Positions 22,918-31,907 are shown, numbered from the stretch's first letter. The stretch is DNA of 64,000 nt from Streptomyces zagrosensis (GCF_014203645.1 NZ_JACHJL010000002.1:620001-684000), one strand, 5' to 3'. Made by a program: numbers and translations. The notes: generated by a model from the sequence alone, not told the origin.

Positions 22918-23661
22918 ATGACCACGTCGCCGCCCACCGGGCGAACCGAGCTGTTCCGACCAGACGGCAGCCCCGTACGGGTGCTGGTAGTCGAAGACGA
23001 GGCGCCGCTCGCCGAGTTGTTGTCGATGGCGCTGCGCTACGAGCGCTGGGATGTCCGCATGGCGGAGAACGGGACCGGGGCCGTGCGCACGGCGCGCGAC
23101 TTCCAGCCCGACGCCGCCGTCCTGGACCTGATGCTGCCCGGCATGGACGCCCGCTCCGTGCTGGCCGGGCTGCGCCGTGAACTGCCCGATGTGCCCGTGC
23201 TGTTCCTTGCCGGGCGCGACGCGACGGAGGACCGAATAGCCGGGCTGACGGCGGGCGGCGACGAGTACGTCACCAAGCCGTTCAGCGTGGAGGAGGTCAT
23301 CGCCAGGCTGCGCGGGTTGCTGCGCCGCGCGACGACGCCCACCGCACGGGAAGGGTCGCTCCTTCACGTCGGTGACCTCACGCTGAACGAGGACAGCCAG
23401 GAGGTAGCGCGCGGCGGGGTGGAGATCCGGCTTACGGCGACCGAGTTCGAGTTGCTGCGCTACCTGATGCGCAACCCGCGCCGGGTGCTCAGCAAGGCGC
23501 AGATCCTGGACCGGGTCTGGAGCTACGACTTCAGTGGCCGGCCCAATGTCGTCGAGCTCTACATCTCCTATCTGCGGCGCAAGATCGATGCTGGGCGCAC
23601 CCCGATGATCCACACCCGGCGCGGTGTGGGCTACCTGATCAAGGCTGCCGAGCCGGCGTGA
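22918..23661 (+). CDS. OmpR-family response regulator, orphan
   Basis: A 247-residue regulator with a receiver domain (about 20-135; acidic pair in VVEDEAPL, phospho-accepting Asp in AAVLDLMLPGMD, Lys in YVTKPF) and a C-terminal winged helix (about 150-245; LTATEFELLRYLMRNPRRVLSK, VELYISYLRRKID, the wing IHTRRGVGYLI). The switch Thr/Ser position reads FLAGRD, so an Ala replaces the usual Ser/Thr. No sensor kinase gene lies beside it, because the next gene is an MFS transporter with its own operator. It may serve a distant kinase or work unphosphorylated. The ATG at 22918 starts a typical N-terminus. Confidence 0.92.
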   Translation: MTTSPPTGRTELFRPDGSPVRVLVVEDEAPLAELLSMALRYERWDVRMAENGTGAVRTARDFQPDAAVLDLMLPGMDARSVLAGLRRELPDVPVLFLAGRDATEDRIAGLTAGGDEYVTKPFSVEEVIARLRGLLRRATTPTAREGSLLHVGDLTLNEDSQEVARGGVEIRLTATEFELLRYLMRNPRRVLSKAQILDRVWSYDFSGRPNVVELYISYLRRKIDAGRTPMIHTRRGVGYLIKAAEPA

Positions 23662-23730
23662 CCCGGCCGCCTTGGCCGGCACGGTTGCGCCACCCACGCC
23701 GGGTGAGCACCGCCGTGGCGGCTCCGTGCG

Positions 23731-23763
23731 CGGGTGCCGTGGTGGTGGGGGCCACGGCACCCG
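23731..23763 (+). terminator. Terminator after response regulator
   Basis: A perfect 12-bp stem CGGGTGCCGTGG / CCACGGCACCCG with a 9-nt loop, 70 nt downstream of the stop. No T run follows, as is common in streptomycetes. Confidence 0.65.
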
Positions 23764-23942
23764 TGCCCGGGAAGCGGCCGGGAAGCTGAGAGGGAGGCCA
23801 GGGGCGGCCGGGGGGAGGCCGAGGGGAGGGCGATGGGGGAAGCCGTAAGGACGTTGGAGAGGACGGTCGGAAGAAGGTCAGAGAGGAGGTCGGCGAGGAA
23901 GCCAGGCGTGGGCAGCCAGAGAATGCACTGTACGACGTAGAA

Positions 23943-23986
23943 GGACGTCCTATACGGTGTACGCGGTCACTCTCGTACGCCGTATA
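23943..23986. promoter_or_regulatory. Operator-like inverted repeat before the MFS gene
   Basis: Inverted arms TATACGGTGTACG (23951-23963) and CGTACGCCGTATA (23974-23986) match at 12 of 13 positions around a 10-nt centre. The arms end 11 nt before the MFS start. The palindrome GGACGTCC (23943-23950) touches the left arm. This is the expected form and place of a TetR-family operator, probably bound by the TetR protein encoded at 25656-26462. Confidence 0.7.
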
Positions 23987-23997
23987 AGGACGCGCCC

Positions 23998-25614
23998 ATG
24001 CCAGCCAACTCCGCCTCCCAACCCGCCCACCGGAACGGCCCCGGGCCCATCCCACCCACTGCCCCCACCCCGGCCGTCCCAGGGCGACCACCCGGGGCCG
24101 ATGGGGGTGGCGAGCCGCCGATTCGGCATCCGCGGCGTTGGCTGATCCTCGCCGTCATCTGCCTCGCCCAACTCACCGTGCTGCTCGACAACACGATCCT
24201 TAGCGTCGCCGTGCCCTCCCTCACTCGCGAGATGGGCGCGAGCACCGCCGACATTCAGTGGATGATCAACGCCTATTCACTGGTGCAGTCCGGACTGCTG
24301 CTCACCGCGGGCAGCTCGGCCGACCGGTACGGCCGTAAGAAAATGCTGGTCACCGGGCTCGTCATGTTCGGCATCGGCTCGGTGGCCGCCGCGTACGCAC
24401 AAAGTCCCGGTCAGTTGATCGCGGCGCGCGCGGGCATGGGCGTGGGTGGTGCGCTGCTGATGACGACCACGCTGGCCGTCGTCGTGCAGGTCTTCGCCGA
24501 GGATGAGCGTACGAAGGCCATCGGCCTGTGGGGCGCGGTCAGTTCGCTGGGCTTCGCGGCCGGGCCACTGATCGGCGGCTCGCTGCTCAACCACTTTTGG
24601 TGGGGCGCGATCTTCCTCATCAACATCCCAGTCGCACTGCTCGGTGTCATCGCCGTGGTGCGCTTGGTGCCCGAGTCGAAGAGCCTGGGCGGAGAGCGGC
24701 CCGACCTGCTGGGGGCGCTGCTCTCAACGGTCGGCATGACCGGCGTCGTCTACGCGATCATCTCCGGGCCGGAACACGGCTGGCTCTCCGCCCGGGTGCT
24801 GGTTGCGGCGGCCATCGGGCTCGCCGGGCTCGCCGCCTTCGCGGTCTGGGAGCGGCACGTGCCCTTCCCGATGCTCGACATGCACTTCTTCCGCGACCGA
24901 CGCTTCGTCGGAGCCGTCACCGGCGGCATTTTGATCGCATTCGGCATGGGCGGTTCACTCTTCTTGTTGACGCAGCATCTGCAACTCGTCCTCGGTTACG
25001 AGCCGTTGGACGCCGGCCTACGCACCGCCCCGCTGGCCCTGATGATCGTCGTACTTAACCTGTCGGGCGTCGGCGCGCGGCTGCTGTCGTGGCTTGGCGC
25101 GCCGGTCACCATCGTGCTCGGGATGGGGATGATCTCCGGCGGCCTCGCGCTCATCGGGACGCTGGGTGGCGACGGGTACGGGGGGATGCTCGCGGGGCTG
25201 ATCCTGATGGGCTCCGGAATGGCCGTGGCGATGCCCGCCATGGCCAACGCGATCATGTCGGCCATTCCACCAGCGAAGGCCGGGGTGGGGGCGGGGGTCA
25301 ACGGCACGTTGACCGAGTTCGGCAACGGGCTCGGGGTCGCCCTGCTCGGCGCCGTACTCAACTCCCGGTTCGCCGCGCTGCTGCCCGCCGTCGCCGCCGG
25401 CGCCGGATCGCTGTCCACCGCGCTGGAGCGGGCCCGTACCGACGCCGACCGCTCCGCTGCGCGCGACGCCTTCGCGAGCGGAATCGAGACCAGCGAACTG
25501 GTCGGGGCGAGCGCCGTGCTGCTCGGCGGGGTGCTCGCGGCGCTGCTGCTGTGGCGAGCGGGGCGGGTAGCGCGGCCCGCCCGAGGGGCCGACGCCGAGG
25601 CCGGAGCGGCTTAG
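23998..25614 (+). CDS. MFS drug-efflux transporter (DHA2, 14 TM)
   Basis: A 538-residue proton-driven exporter of the DHA2 family. A Pro-rich cytosolic tail (about 45 residues) leads into 14 predicted membrane spans. Motif A between TM2 and TM3 reads DRYGRKKMLV, the family motif near TM1 is LTVLLDNTILSVAVPSL, and TM5 has the Gly-rich AAGPLIGGSLL (motif C). It would extrude hydrophobic cations or antibiotics. The ATG at 23998 lies right after the large inverted repeat. The TetR-family gene follows 41 nt downstream on the same strand, giving a regulator/pump pair in one transcript. Confidence 0.93.
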   Translation: MPANSASQPAHRNGPGPIPPTAPTPAVPGRPPGADGGGEPPIRHPRRWLILAVICLAQLTVLLDNTILSVAVPSLTREMGASTADIQWMINAYSLVQSGLLLTAGSSADRYGRKKMLVTGLVMFGIGSVAAAYAQSPGQLIAARAGMGVGGALLMTTTLAVVVQVFAEDERTKAIGLWGAVSSLGFAAGPLIGGSLLNHFWWGAIFLINIPVALLGVIAVVRLVPESKSLGGERPDLLGALLSTVGMTGVVYAIISGPEHGWLSARVLVAAAIGLAGLAAFAVWERHVPFPMLDMHFFRDRRFVGAVTGGILIAFGMGGSLFLLTQHLQLVLGYEPLDAGLRTAPLALMIVVLNLSGVGARLLSWLGAPVTIVLGMGMISGGLALIGTLGGDGYGGMLAGLILMGSGMAVAMPAMANAIMSAIPPAKAGVGAGVNGTLTEFGNGLGVALLGAVLNSRFAALLPAVAAGAGSLSTALERARTDADRSAARDAFASGIETSELVGASAVLLGGVLAALLLWRAGRVARPARGADAEAGAA

Positions 25615-25655
25615 CATCGAGTACGTACCACCCGGCGATCGATGGAGGAGCGCGC

Positions 25656-26462
25656 ATGGCAACCGGCAGCAGCGCGAGCAGGCCGCGGACCAGCGTGTGG
25701 TTGACCGGGCCCTCGCTCAGTAAGCGGAAGGCGGACCAGCCCGCGGGCCTCGACCGAGAGAAGATCATCGCGGCGACGGTGCGGCTGTTGGACGCGGAGG
25801 GCATGGCGCGGTTCTCCATGCGCCGGCTGGCGACCGAACTCGGGGTCACCGCGATGTCCGTCTACTGGTACGTGGCCACCAAGAACGATCTGCTCGAACT
25901 CGCCCTTGACAAGGTCAACGGCGAGATGCGGCTGCCGTACGAAGGCGAGTTGGACGAGGACGGCAACGAAGTGGACTGGCGCGGCCAGCTTCGCCAACTC
26001 GCCGGCGCGTACCGGAAGATGCTCGTGGGGCACCCCTGGGTCTCGCAGCTAGTCGGCGAGTACCTCAACATCGGCCCGAACGCGGTGGCCTTCTCCGAGG
26101 CCGCGCAGCGGGTGATCCGGCGCAGCGGCGTACCGAAGGAGGGCATGACGGGCGCGCTCAGCGCGGTCTTCCAGTTCGTCTACGGCTTCGGCACGATCGA
26201 GGGCCGCTTCGCGCTTCGCTGCCATGAGGCGGGCATAAGCCAGGACGACTACTTCTTCCAGGTCATGGACAGCATCGAGGCGCGCCCCGACCTGGAGAAG
26301 TCGTTCGGCAACTCCAGCCGCATCATGCGGGCCAGGGGCGGCCAGACGGTGGAGGAGATGCGGGAACTCGACTTCACCTTCGCCCTTGACATGGTGATCG
26401 CGGGCATGGAGGCCATGCAAACGCGCGCCGGCCACGCGGCCGATGCGAGCGGAAGCGCGTAA
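25656..26462 (+). CDS. TetR-family repressor of the tetracycline-repressor type
   Basis: A 268-residue regulator. The N-terminal HTH lies at about residues 30-75 (KIIAATVRLLDAEGMARFSM, then LATELGVTAMSVYWYVATKNDLLEL). The C-terminal ligand domain resembles TetR_C proteins (ALSAVFQFVYGFGTIEGRF, FTFALDMVIAGMEAM). The start ATG at 25656 has GGAGGAG about 8 nt upstream. It directly follows the MFS gene and most likely binds the inverted repeat at 23951-23986, released by a pump substrate. The inducer is unknown. Confidence 0.92.
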   Translation: MATGSSASRPRTSVWLTGPSLSKRKADQPAGLDREKIIAATVRLLDAEGMARFSMRRLATELGVTAMSVYWYVATKNDLLELALDKVNGEMRLPYEGELDEDGNEVDWRGQLRQLAGAYRKMLVGHPWVSQLVGEYLNIGPNAVAFSEAAQRVIRRSGVPKEGMTGALSAVFQFVYGFGTIEGRFALRCHEAGISQDDYFFQVMDSIEARPDLEKSFGNSSRIMRARGGQTVEEMRELDFTFALDMVIAGMEAMQTRAGHAADASGSA

Positions 26463-26574
26463 CGGACAGGGGGCGCGTGGGAGCGCGGCACCGATGTCGT
26501 TCCCGCCGCTACGCCCCCACTTCCGCCTTCGGGCCTGTGCACCGCGTGTACGCCCCGCCGCTCTCGCCCCGCTG

Positions 26575-27591
26575 CTACGCCGCCGTTTTCGGCAGCTCCC
26601 CCTGGACCGTTTGGATGTCGAGTTCGATGCGTAGCGTCGTGCCGATGGCCGCGATGCCTGCCGCGATGACCTGGTTGTAGTGCATCGCGAAGTCCTCGCG
26701 GCGCAGTTCGGCCGTCGCGCGGTACGCGGCGCGCACTCCGCCCCACGGGTCCTGTCCGGTGCCCAGGTACGTGAGGTCGAGGTCAACTTCGCGTACGACG
26801 CCGCGCATCGCCAGTTCGCCGCGTACCGTCCACCGGTCGGGGCCCGCGGGTGCGAGCCCTGTGCTGGTGTACGTGATGACCGGGTACTGCTCCACGTCGA
26901 GGAAGTCGGCCGAGCGTAGGTGTCCGTCCCGCATGTCATTGCCGGTGTCGATGCTGGCCGCCTCGATGACCGCTTCCACGCGTGACTTCTCCAAGTCGTC
27001 GGCGATGTCCACACGCCCGTTGAAGCCCAAGAAGCGGCCCCGCACGCTGGAGATGCCCAGGTGCTGGGCGATGGCGGTCACCGACGAGTGCACCGGGTCC
27101 AGTGACCAGGCGCCTGGCGGCGGCAGCTCCACGCCGCCCTGCCGGGCCAGCACCACGGCGCCGACCTCGGCCCGGCCCGATGCGGTGACCAGGGCGGTGG
27201 ACGCGGCCGGGGCGTAGCCAACGGCGGTGGCGATCACCGTGTACGGGCCGGGCGGCAGCGGCTCATCGGTGCGTACGGTGCCGTCCTCGTCGGCCGCGGC
27301 CCGCAGCACCTGCTGGCCCGACATGTCCGTAACCGTCAACACCGCGTGCTGCACGGCCCACCCATCGCGCGTCCGCACGCGGGCCCGCAGCCCGCCCCGC
27401 GAGCCACGCTGATCCTTGGTGTCTTTGGTGTCTTTGGCGTCTCTGGTGTCTTTGGTGTCCTTGGTGTCCGCGGTGCCTGTGCCGTTGCCCCCGGCTTGGG
27501 GCGCCGTGGCGCCGCCCCCGGCCTGCGGGGGCGTGGTGTCGGCGCTCTCGCCCGGGCCCGTCCAGCTCTGGCCCGCTCCCATGGTCGTCAT
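26575..27591 (-). CDS. YceI-domain protein with carboxypeptidase-regulatory-like domain
   Basis: A 338-residue protein. A (KDT)n low-complexity segment (about 42-60) is followed by a carboxypeptidase-regulatory-like beta-sandwich (about 66-148; LRARVRTRDGWAVQHAVLTV, GPYTVIATAVGYAP). A YceI lipocalin-like domain (about 160-336) begins at GAWSLDPVHSSV and includes VRGRFLGFNG and LRSADFLDVEQYPVITYTS. YceI domains bind polyisoprenoids or amphiphiles. No signal peptide is visible, so this copy is probably cytosolic. The ATG at 27591 was chosen with GGGAG 11 nt upstream; a TTG at 27843, 24 nt after the stop of the MFS-fusion gene, is the alternative. It shares its beta-sandwich with that upstream transporter. 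Confidence 0.82.
   Translation of the reverse strand: MTTMGAGQSWTGPGESADTTPPQAGGGATAPQAGGNGTGTADTKDTKDTRDAKDTKDTKDQRGSRGGLRARVRTRDGWAVQHAVLTVTDMSGQQVLRAAADEDGTVRTDEPLPPGPYTVIATAVGYAPAASTALVTASGRAEVGAVVLARQGGVELPPPGAWSLDPVHSSVTAIAQHLGISSVRGRFLGFNGRVDIADDLEKSRVEAVIEAASIDTGNDMRDGHLRSADFLDVEQYPVITYTSTGLAPAGPDRWTVRGELAMRGVVREVDLDLTYLGTGQDPWGGVRAAYRATAELRREDFAMHYNQVIAAGIAAIGTTLRIELDIQTVQGELPKTAA
27413..27466 (-). repeat. 9-bp repeat coding (Lys-Asp-Thr)6
   Basis: Six imperfect copies of TCTTTGGTG on the plus strand read on the minus strand as Lys-Asp-Thr units between the N-terminus and the beta-sandwich of the YceI protein. Length changes would stay in frame. Confidence 0.85.
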
Positions 27592-27867
27592 GCCGTTCCC
27601 GCTCCCAGATCCCGGCTGCGCTGGCGCGTACGGGTCGATCGATGGTGAGGGCTTGTCGGCGGTGGTCCGCCGACGCCCCGTGGTCGGTGTGGGTCGCGGC
27701 GGCGGCGAGCAGGCCGTCCCCTGCCTTCGCGCTCGCCGCCGCCGTGACCCTGGGCCCACTCCAGGCCCTGGGGCCGTCCGCGCGGCCCCGAACCGGGCCT
27801 GGGCGCCGTTCGACCCCGTCGATGACGGAGGTCGTTCGCTCAACGCGCGCCCTGGCCCGGGGCTGTG

Positions 27868-30693
27868 TCAGCGACCGTGCTGGTCGCTGCCGTGTTGGTC
27901 GTCCGGGTGGACGAGGGTGATGTCGTAGCCATCGACGCCAGGACCGTGCACCGGCAGCGCGGTGGCCACCGGCGGGTAGCCGCTGGCGATGACCGTGTAG
28001 TCGCCGGTGTCCAGATCCGTGAAGGCGTACGCGCCGTCTTCGCCGGTGCTGGTCGTGGCGGCCACATTGCCCGCCGCGTCCACCAGCGTGACCCGCGCGT
28101 CCGGCAGCGGCCTGTGGTCGGCGCCGGCCCGTATGGTGCCTTGCACTCGGGCCCCGGAGCGGAGCTCGACCTCGATCCGGGTCACGCCCTGGCTACCGAT
28201 CTCGACGGGCAGCGCGCAGGGGCGGTAGCCAGTGGCGCCCACGGCCAGCGTGAAGGTGCCGGGGACCAGCTCGTCGAAGGCGAAATCGCCCTGCGGGCCG
28301 GTCTTTGCGGTGGCCAGCACCTCGCCGCGAACATCGGTCACCACGACCATCGCCGCCTCGACCGGCAGCCCGTCCGTGGCGCTGCGCACCGCACCGGCGA
28401 GGCCGCTGGTGCCCGTGAGCAGGACGTCGAACCCGAGCGGCTCCTGCCCGATGACCACGGTGGACGCCTGGGGCTGGTGCCCATCGGCCGCCGCGATCAG
28501 GACGTACGAGCCGGCACCGGGTGCCTGTAGCGCGTACGAGCCGTCTTGCTGCGTGGCCGACCGGCCGAGCTGGCGCCCGCTGAGGGAGATCAGCGTGACG
28601 GCGGAGTGCGGTACGGCGCCACCATCGGCGTTCCGTATTCGGCCGTGAATCGGCACGCCGCCGACCTCGCCGGTGCCGGTGCCGGTGCCGGTGCCCACGC
28701 CGTCACGGTGAGCCGCTCCGTACCCGGCGATCGGCTGCTGGTCCACAGCGCGGTCGGACTGCGGTACGCCGGCGGCACCGAGCGCGACCGCCGTCTCATC
28801 GGGGCCTGGCGCTACTGCGGAATTGATAGCAGTCGCCGCTGCCAGGGGGTCGCCACCGCCCCAAGAGGCGGTGCGTGCGCCGGAGCCGCTCAGGGCGTGC
28901 TTGGGGCGCCGTGCGCTGCCTTCCGCGCCGCCCTGGCCCGCGGCGCCGTCGTCCGGCGTGCCGGTCGCCGCGCCCACCGCGGCGAGTACGAGGGTGCCCT
29001 CGGCGTCCGCAGTGCGGTTCGCGGCGTCGGCGGGGGCTTCGTGCGCTACCGCTTCGGCTGGGTTCGCGGGCTTGCTCTCGTGGCCCGCGACCTTCGTTTG
29101 GAGCGCGACCTCCTTGATGAAGATCGTCACCAGGAAGGCCAGCAGGGCGGACGGGGCCGCGTACAGGAAGATGTCGCCCACGCCGTGCCCGTACGCGCTC
29201 TCCACGATGGTGCGTATCGGCGCTGGGAGCTTGTCGAGGTCGGGGATGCCGCCACCACCGGACAGGCTGGCCGGTGCCTTGCCGCCCGTCCGGGCGGCGA
29301 GCTCGGTGAAGCCGTCCTTTGTGTAGTCCTTGACCTGGTGGGCGAGGACCGCGCCGAGCGCCGAGACGCCGATCGCGCCGCCGAGGGAGCGGAAGAAGGT
29401 GACGACGGAGCTGGCGGCGCCAAGGTCGCGCGGGGCGACCTGGTTCTGCGTGCACAGCACCAGGTTCTGCATCATCATGCCGATGCCAAGGCCCATCAGG
29501 ACCATGTACACGGCCATCTGCCAGTACGGGGTGTCGTACCGCAGTGTGCCCAGCATCGCCATGCCCGCGGTGAGCAGCGCACCACCACTGACCAGCCATG
29601 CCTTCCAGCGGCCGTTCTTGGTGATGATCTGGCCCGAGACAGTCGATGACACAAACAGGCCCATGATCATCGGGATGGTCATGACGCCGGACATCGTTGG
29701 CGACTCACCGCGTGCCAGTTGGAAATACTGGCTGAAGAAGACCGTGCCGGTGAACATCGCGACGCCGACGAAGAGGCTGGCGATCGAGGCGAGAGTGATC
29801 GTCCTGTTGCGGAAAAGGCGCAGCGGAATGATCGGTTCTGCGGCCCGGGACTCGACCCAGACGAAGATCAACCCGAGGGCGAACGCGCCCCCGACCATGG
29901 CGTAGGACTGCCAGGAGATCCAGTCGTAGTTGTCGCCGGCCAGGGTCACCCAGACCAGCAGCAGCGAGACGGCGGCGCTGACGAAGAACGCGCCTGTCCA
30001 GTCCACCTTCACCTCCCGCTTCACGACCGGGAGCCGCAGCGTCTTTTGCAAGACGACCAGCGCGACGATCGCGAACGGGACGCCGACGTAGAAGCACCAG
30101 CGCCAGCCGAGCCAGCTCGTGTCGGTGATGACGCCACCGAGCAGCGGCCCACCCACGGTCGCGACCGCGAACGTGGCACCGAGGTAACCGCTGTACCGGC
30201 CGCGCTCACGCGGCGAGATCATCGCGGCCATCACGATCTGCGCGAGCGCCGTGAGCCCACCGACGCCGATGCCCTGCACCACCCGGCAGCCGATCAGCAT
30301 GCTGGTGTTCTGCGAGAGCCCCGCGACGACGGAACCCGCCACATAGATGATCAGGGATATCTGGACCAGCAGCTTCTTGCTGAACAGGTCCGAGAGCTTG
30401 CCCCACAGCGGCGTCGATGCGGTCATCGCCAGCAGCGCCGCGGTGACGACCCAGGTGTACGAGCTCTGGCTGCCGTGCAGATCACTGATGATCTCCGGCA
30501 GCGCGTTGGTGACGATCGTGGACGACAGGATCGCGACGAACATGCCGAGCAGCAGCCCGGACAGCGCCTCCATGATCTGCCGATGCGTCATGGGCCCGGC
30601 GGGGGTGGCAGGGGCGGCGCCTGCCGCGGCGTTCTCCGCGCCCGCGGAAAGTCCCGCGTCTCCCCGCACACCGGGTGGTGTGGTCGTTGCCAT
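27868..30693 (-). CDS. MFS transporter fused to three carboxypeptidase-regulatory-like domains
   Basis: This 941-residue protein has an N-terminal DHA2-type MFS exporter (about 30-545) with TM1 motif AILSSTIVTNALPEI and motif A LWGKLSDLFSKK. An Ala/Gly-rich linker (about 550-675) follows. Three beta-sandwich repeats come last (about 678-750, 755-835 and 843-925), each with the family pattern 'V.G.I....G.P...A.VTL' and 'DG.Y.F..L..G.Y.V.A.G'. A 14-TM pump without such a tail is about 520 residues, so some 400 residues are extra. With 14 spans the tail would be cytosolic, although these domains are usually extracellular. The ATG at 30693 has AAGGA upstream, and the MarR gene ends 15 nt before it. 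Together with the YceI gene this forms a likely operon. Confidence 0.9.
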   Translation of the reverse strand: MATTTPPGVRGDAGLSAGAENAAAGAAPATPAGPMTHRQIMEALSGLLLGMFVAILSSTIVTNALPEIISDLHGSQSSYTWVVTAALLAMTASTPLWGKLSDLFSKKLLVQISLIIYVAGSVVAGLSQNTSMLIGCRVVQGIGVGGLTALAQIVMAAMISPRERGRYSGYLGATFAVATVGGPLLGGVITDTSWLGWRWCFYVGVPFAIVALVVLQKTLRLPVVKREVKVDWTGAFFVSAAVSLLLVWVTLAGDNYDWISWQSYAMVGGAFALGLIFVWVESRAAEPIIPLRLFRNRTITLASIASLFVGVAMFTGTVFFSQYFQLARGESPTMSGVMTIPMIMGLFVSSTVSGQIITKNGRWKAWLVSGGALLTAGMAMLGTLRYDTPYWQMAVYMVLMGLGIGMMMQNLVLCTQNQVAPRDLGAASSVVTFFRSLGGAIGVSALGAVLAHQVKDYTKDGFTELAARTGGKAPASLSGGGGIPDLDKLPAPIRTIVESAYGHGVGDIFLYAAPSALLAFLVTIFIKEVALQTKVAGHESKPANPAEAVAHEAPADAANRTADAEGTLVLAAVGAATGTPDDGAAGQGGAEGSARRPKHALSGSGARTASWGGGDPLAAATAINSAVAPGPDETAVALGAAGVPQSDRAVDQQPIAGYGAAHRDGVGTGTGTGTGEVGGVPIHGRIRNADGGAVPHSAVTLISLSGRQLGRSATQQDGSYALQAPGAGSYVLIAAADGHQPQASTVVIGQEPLGFDVLLTGTSGLAGAVRSATDGLPVEAAMVVVTDVRGEVLATAKTGPQGDFAFDELVPGTFTLAVGATGYRPCALPVEIGSQGVTRIEVELRSGARVQGTIRAGADHRPLPDARVTLVDAAGNVAATTSTGEDGAYAFTDLDTGDYTVIASGYPPVATALPVHGPGVDGYDITLVHPDDQHGSDQHGR

Positions 30694-30708
30694 TGGGTTC
30701 CTTCTCGC

Positions 30709-31263
30709 CTATCGCTTCGTGCGTGTACGGGTGATGTCGTGGCCCACCGAGGGCGGCGGGTGCGGGTCCGCAGGCGCGGCCGGTGGGGTTGGTGTTGCCG
30801 CAGGTGAAACCTGGGGCGGCAGTGGGGGGCGGGCGCGGCAGTCGCCGAAGCTCGCCCGCAACTTGGCCAGCAGCGTGTTGAGCTGCCCCAACTCGTCATC
30901 CGACCAGCCGCTCAAGCAGTGCGCGAGCACGTGCGAATAGCCCTCGGCCACCTGGTTGAGAAGCGCCTCGCCGCGTGCGTTGATCCGCAGCAGTCGGGAC
31001 CGCTTGTCCAGCGGGTCGGGCTGCCGGTCGATCCAGCCGCGTTCGGCGACGTGGGCGGCGTGCCTGCTGGTCACGGACATGTCGATGGAGAGCAGTTCGG
31101 CGAGCTTGCTCATCCGTATCTCGCCATGCCGAGCCAGCACCATCAAGACGATGGCCGACGCCGGCGGGCAGTCGGCAGGCAGGGCACGGCTGAGGTCGCG
31201 TTGGATGGCCGCGGTGGCCGTGAGCTGCCGTGCCAACTCCCGGTACTGCTCCTGTGTCGCCAC
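30709..31263 (-). CDS. MarR-family regulator
   Basis: A 184-residue winged-helix regulator. The HTH region is EIRMSKLAELLSIDMSVTSRHAAHVAERGWI, and the wing DPLDKRSRLLRINARGEALL is typical. It carries an unusual Pro/Ala-rich C-terminal tail of about 35 residues. The GTG at 31263 is chosen because AGGAG lies 6 nt upstream; the frame is open to 31617 but shows no protein character there. Its gene is the first of the set MarR / MFS-fusion / YceI and probably represses it. Two TTGC-N5-GCAA sites lie about 480 nt upstream. Confidence 0.9.
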   Translation of the reverse strand: MATQEQYRELARQLTATAAIQRDLSRALPADCPPASAIVLMVLARHGEIRMSKLAELLSIDMSVTSRHAAHVAERGWIDRQPDPLDKRSRLLRINARGEALLNQVAEGYSHVLAHCLSGWSDDELGQLNTLLAKLRASFGDCRARPPLPPQVSPAATPTPPAAPADPHPPPSVGHDITRTRTKR

Positions 31264-31743
31264 CGGTGCTCCTTCCTTACGTGCTGGGCTGGCTGGGCTG
31301 GCCGATGTGCACTGTGTGCCGGACGGTGATCTGTGTGCTGGACGAGGGTCGGGCGCGGTCCTGGGGGTTACGGGGCGCGCAGCGTGAGCCCGACGGTGTG
31401 CCTCCAGAGCGTGCCGGGCGTTGCTCCGCGCGTCCCTGGCCGTGCGGTGCTCCGCGCGTCCCTGGCCGTGCGGTGCGGACCGCTGCGGCCGGACCGGCTG
31501 ACCTGGTGTGGAGTGACGGGCGGCGGGCCTGGTCGGACTGGCTGGCCCTGGGTCGTATGGGCCCCGAGCTGGTCTGGCCCGGCGACCTCGGCTGGTCGGG
31601 TGGTGTGCTTGATCCACTGCTGGCGGCCCTTACGGGAGGTGCCTGGCTGGAGGTGATCGCTGGGTCGGTGGCGTCCACCCGGGCCCGGGCAGGGCCGGTG
31701 GGGTCGCTCGCCGATGGCGGTCTCGTCAGGCCCGGTTGATCAA
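31264..31743. other. Long leader or spacer upstream of the MarR gene
   Basis: No supported gene. The minus-strand frame is Arg/Pro-rich and looks like a shadow. If the promoter is at the 31744-31786 operators, this is a leader of about 470 nt. An 11-codon frame without ribosome site (31726-31761, minus) overlaps the operator. Confidence 0.35.
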
Positions 31744-31786
31744 GTTGCTTAGGGCAACCATAAGAGAAGTTAGTTGCTACAGGCAA
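31744..31786. promoter_or_regulatory. Twin MarR-type operators
   Basis: GTTGC-TTAGG-GCAAC (31744-31758) and TTGC-TACAG-GCAA (31774-31786) share the form TTGC-N5-GCAA, with centres 29 nt apart. Sites like this are typical of MarR-family proteins in streptomycetes. They lie between the MarR gene and the divergent small membrane protein gene. Confidence 0.65.
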
Positions 31787-31907
31787 ATGAAATGTGGGCT
31801 CCCGGAGTAAACACCCGACAAAGCCTGCGTCGCGCCCTGGTCAAGTGAGGAAAGGGCGCGTCAAGCCCCTGGAAACCCCGGGGGTGTGCGGGATTCCACA
31901 CATTCGC

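Noticed and set aside
26575..27843. Signal peptide in the longer TTG-started YceI frame
   Set aside because: The extension is Arg/Pro-rich without a hydrophobic core, so neither start gives an exported protein.
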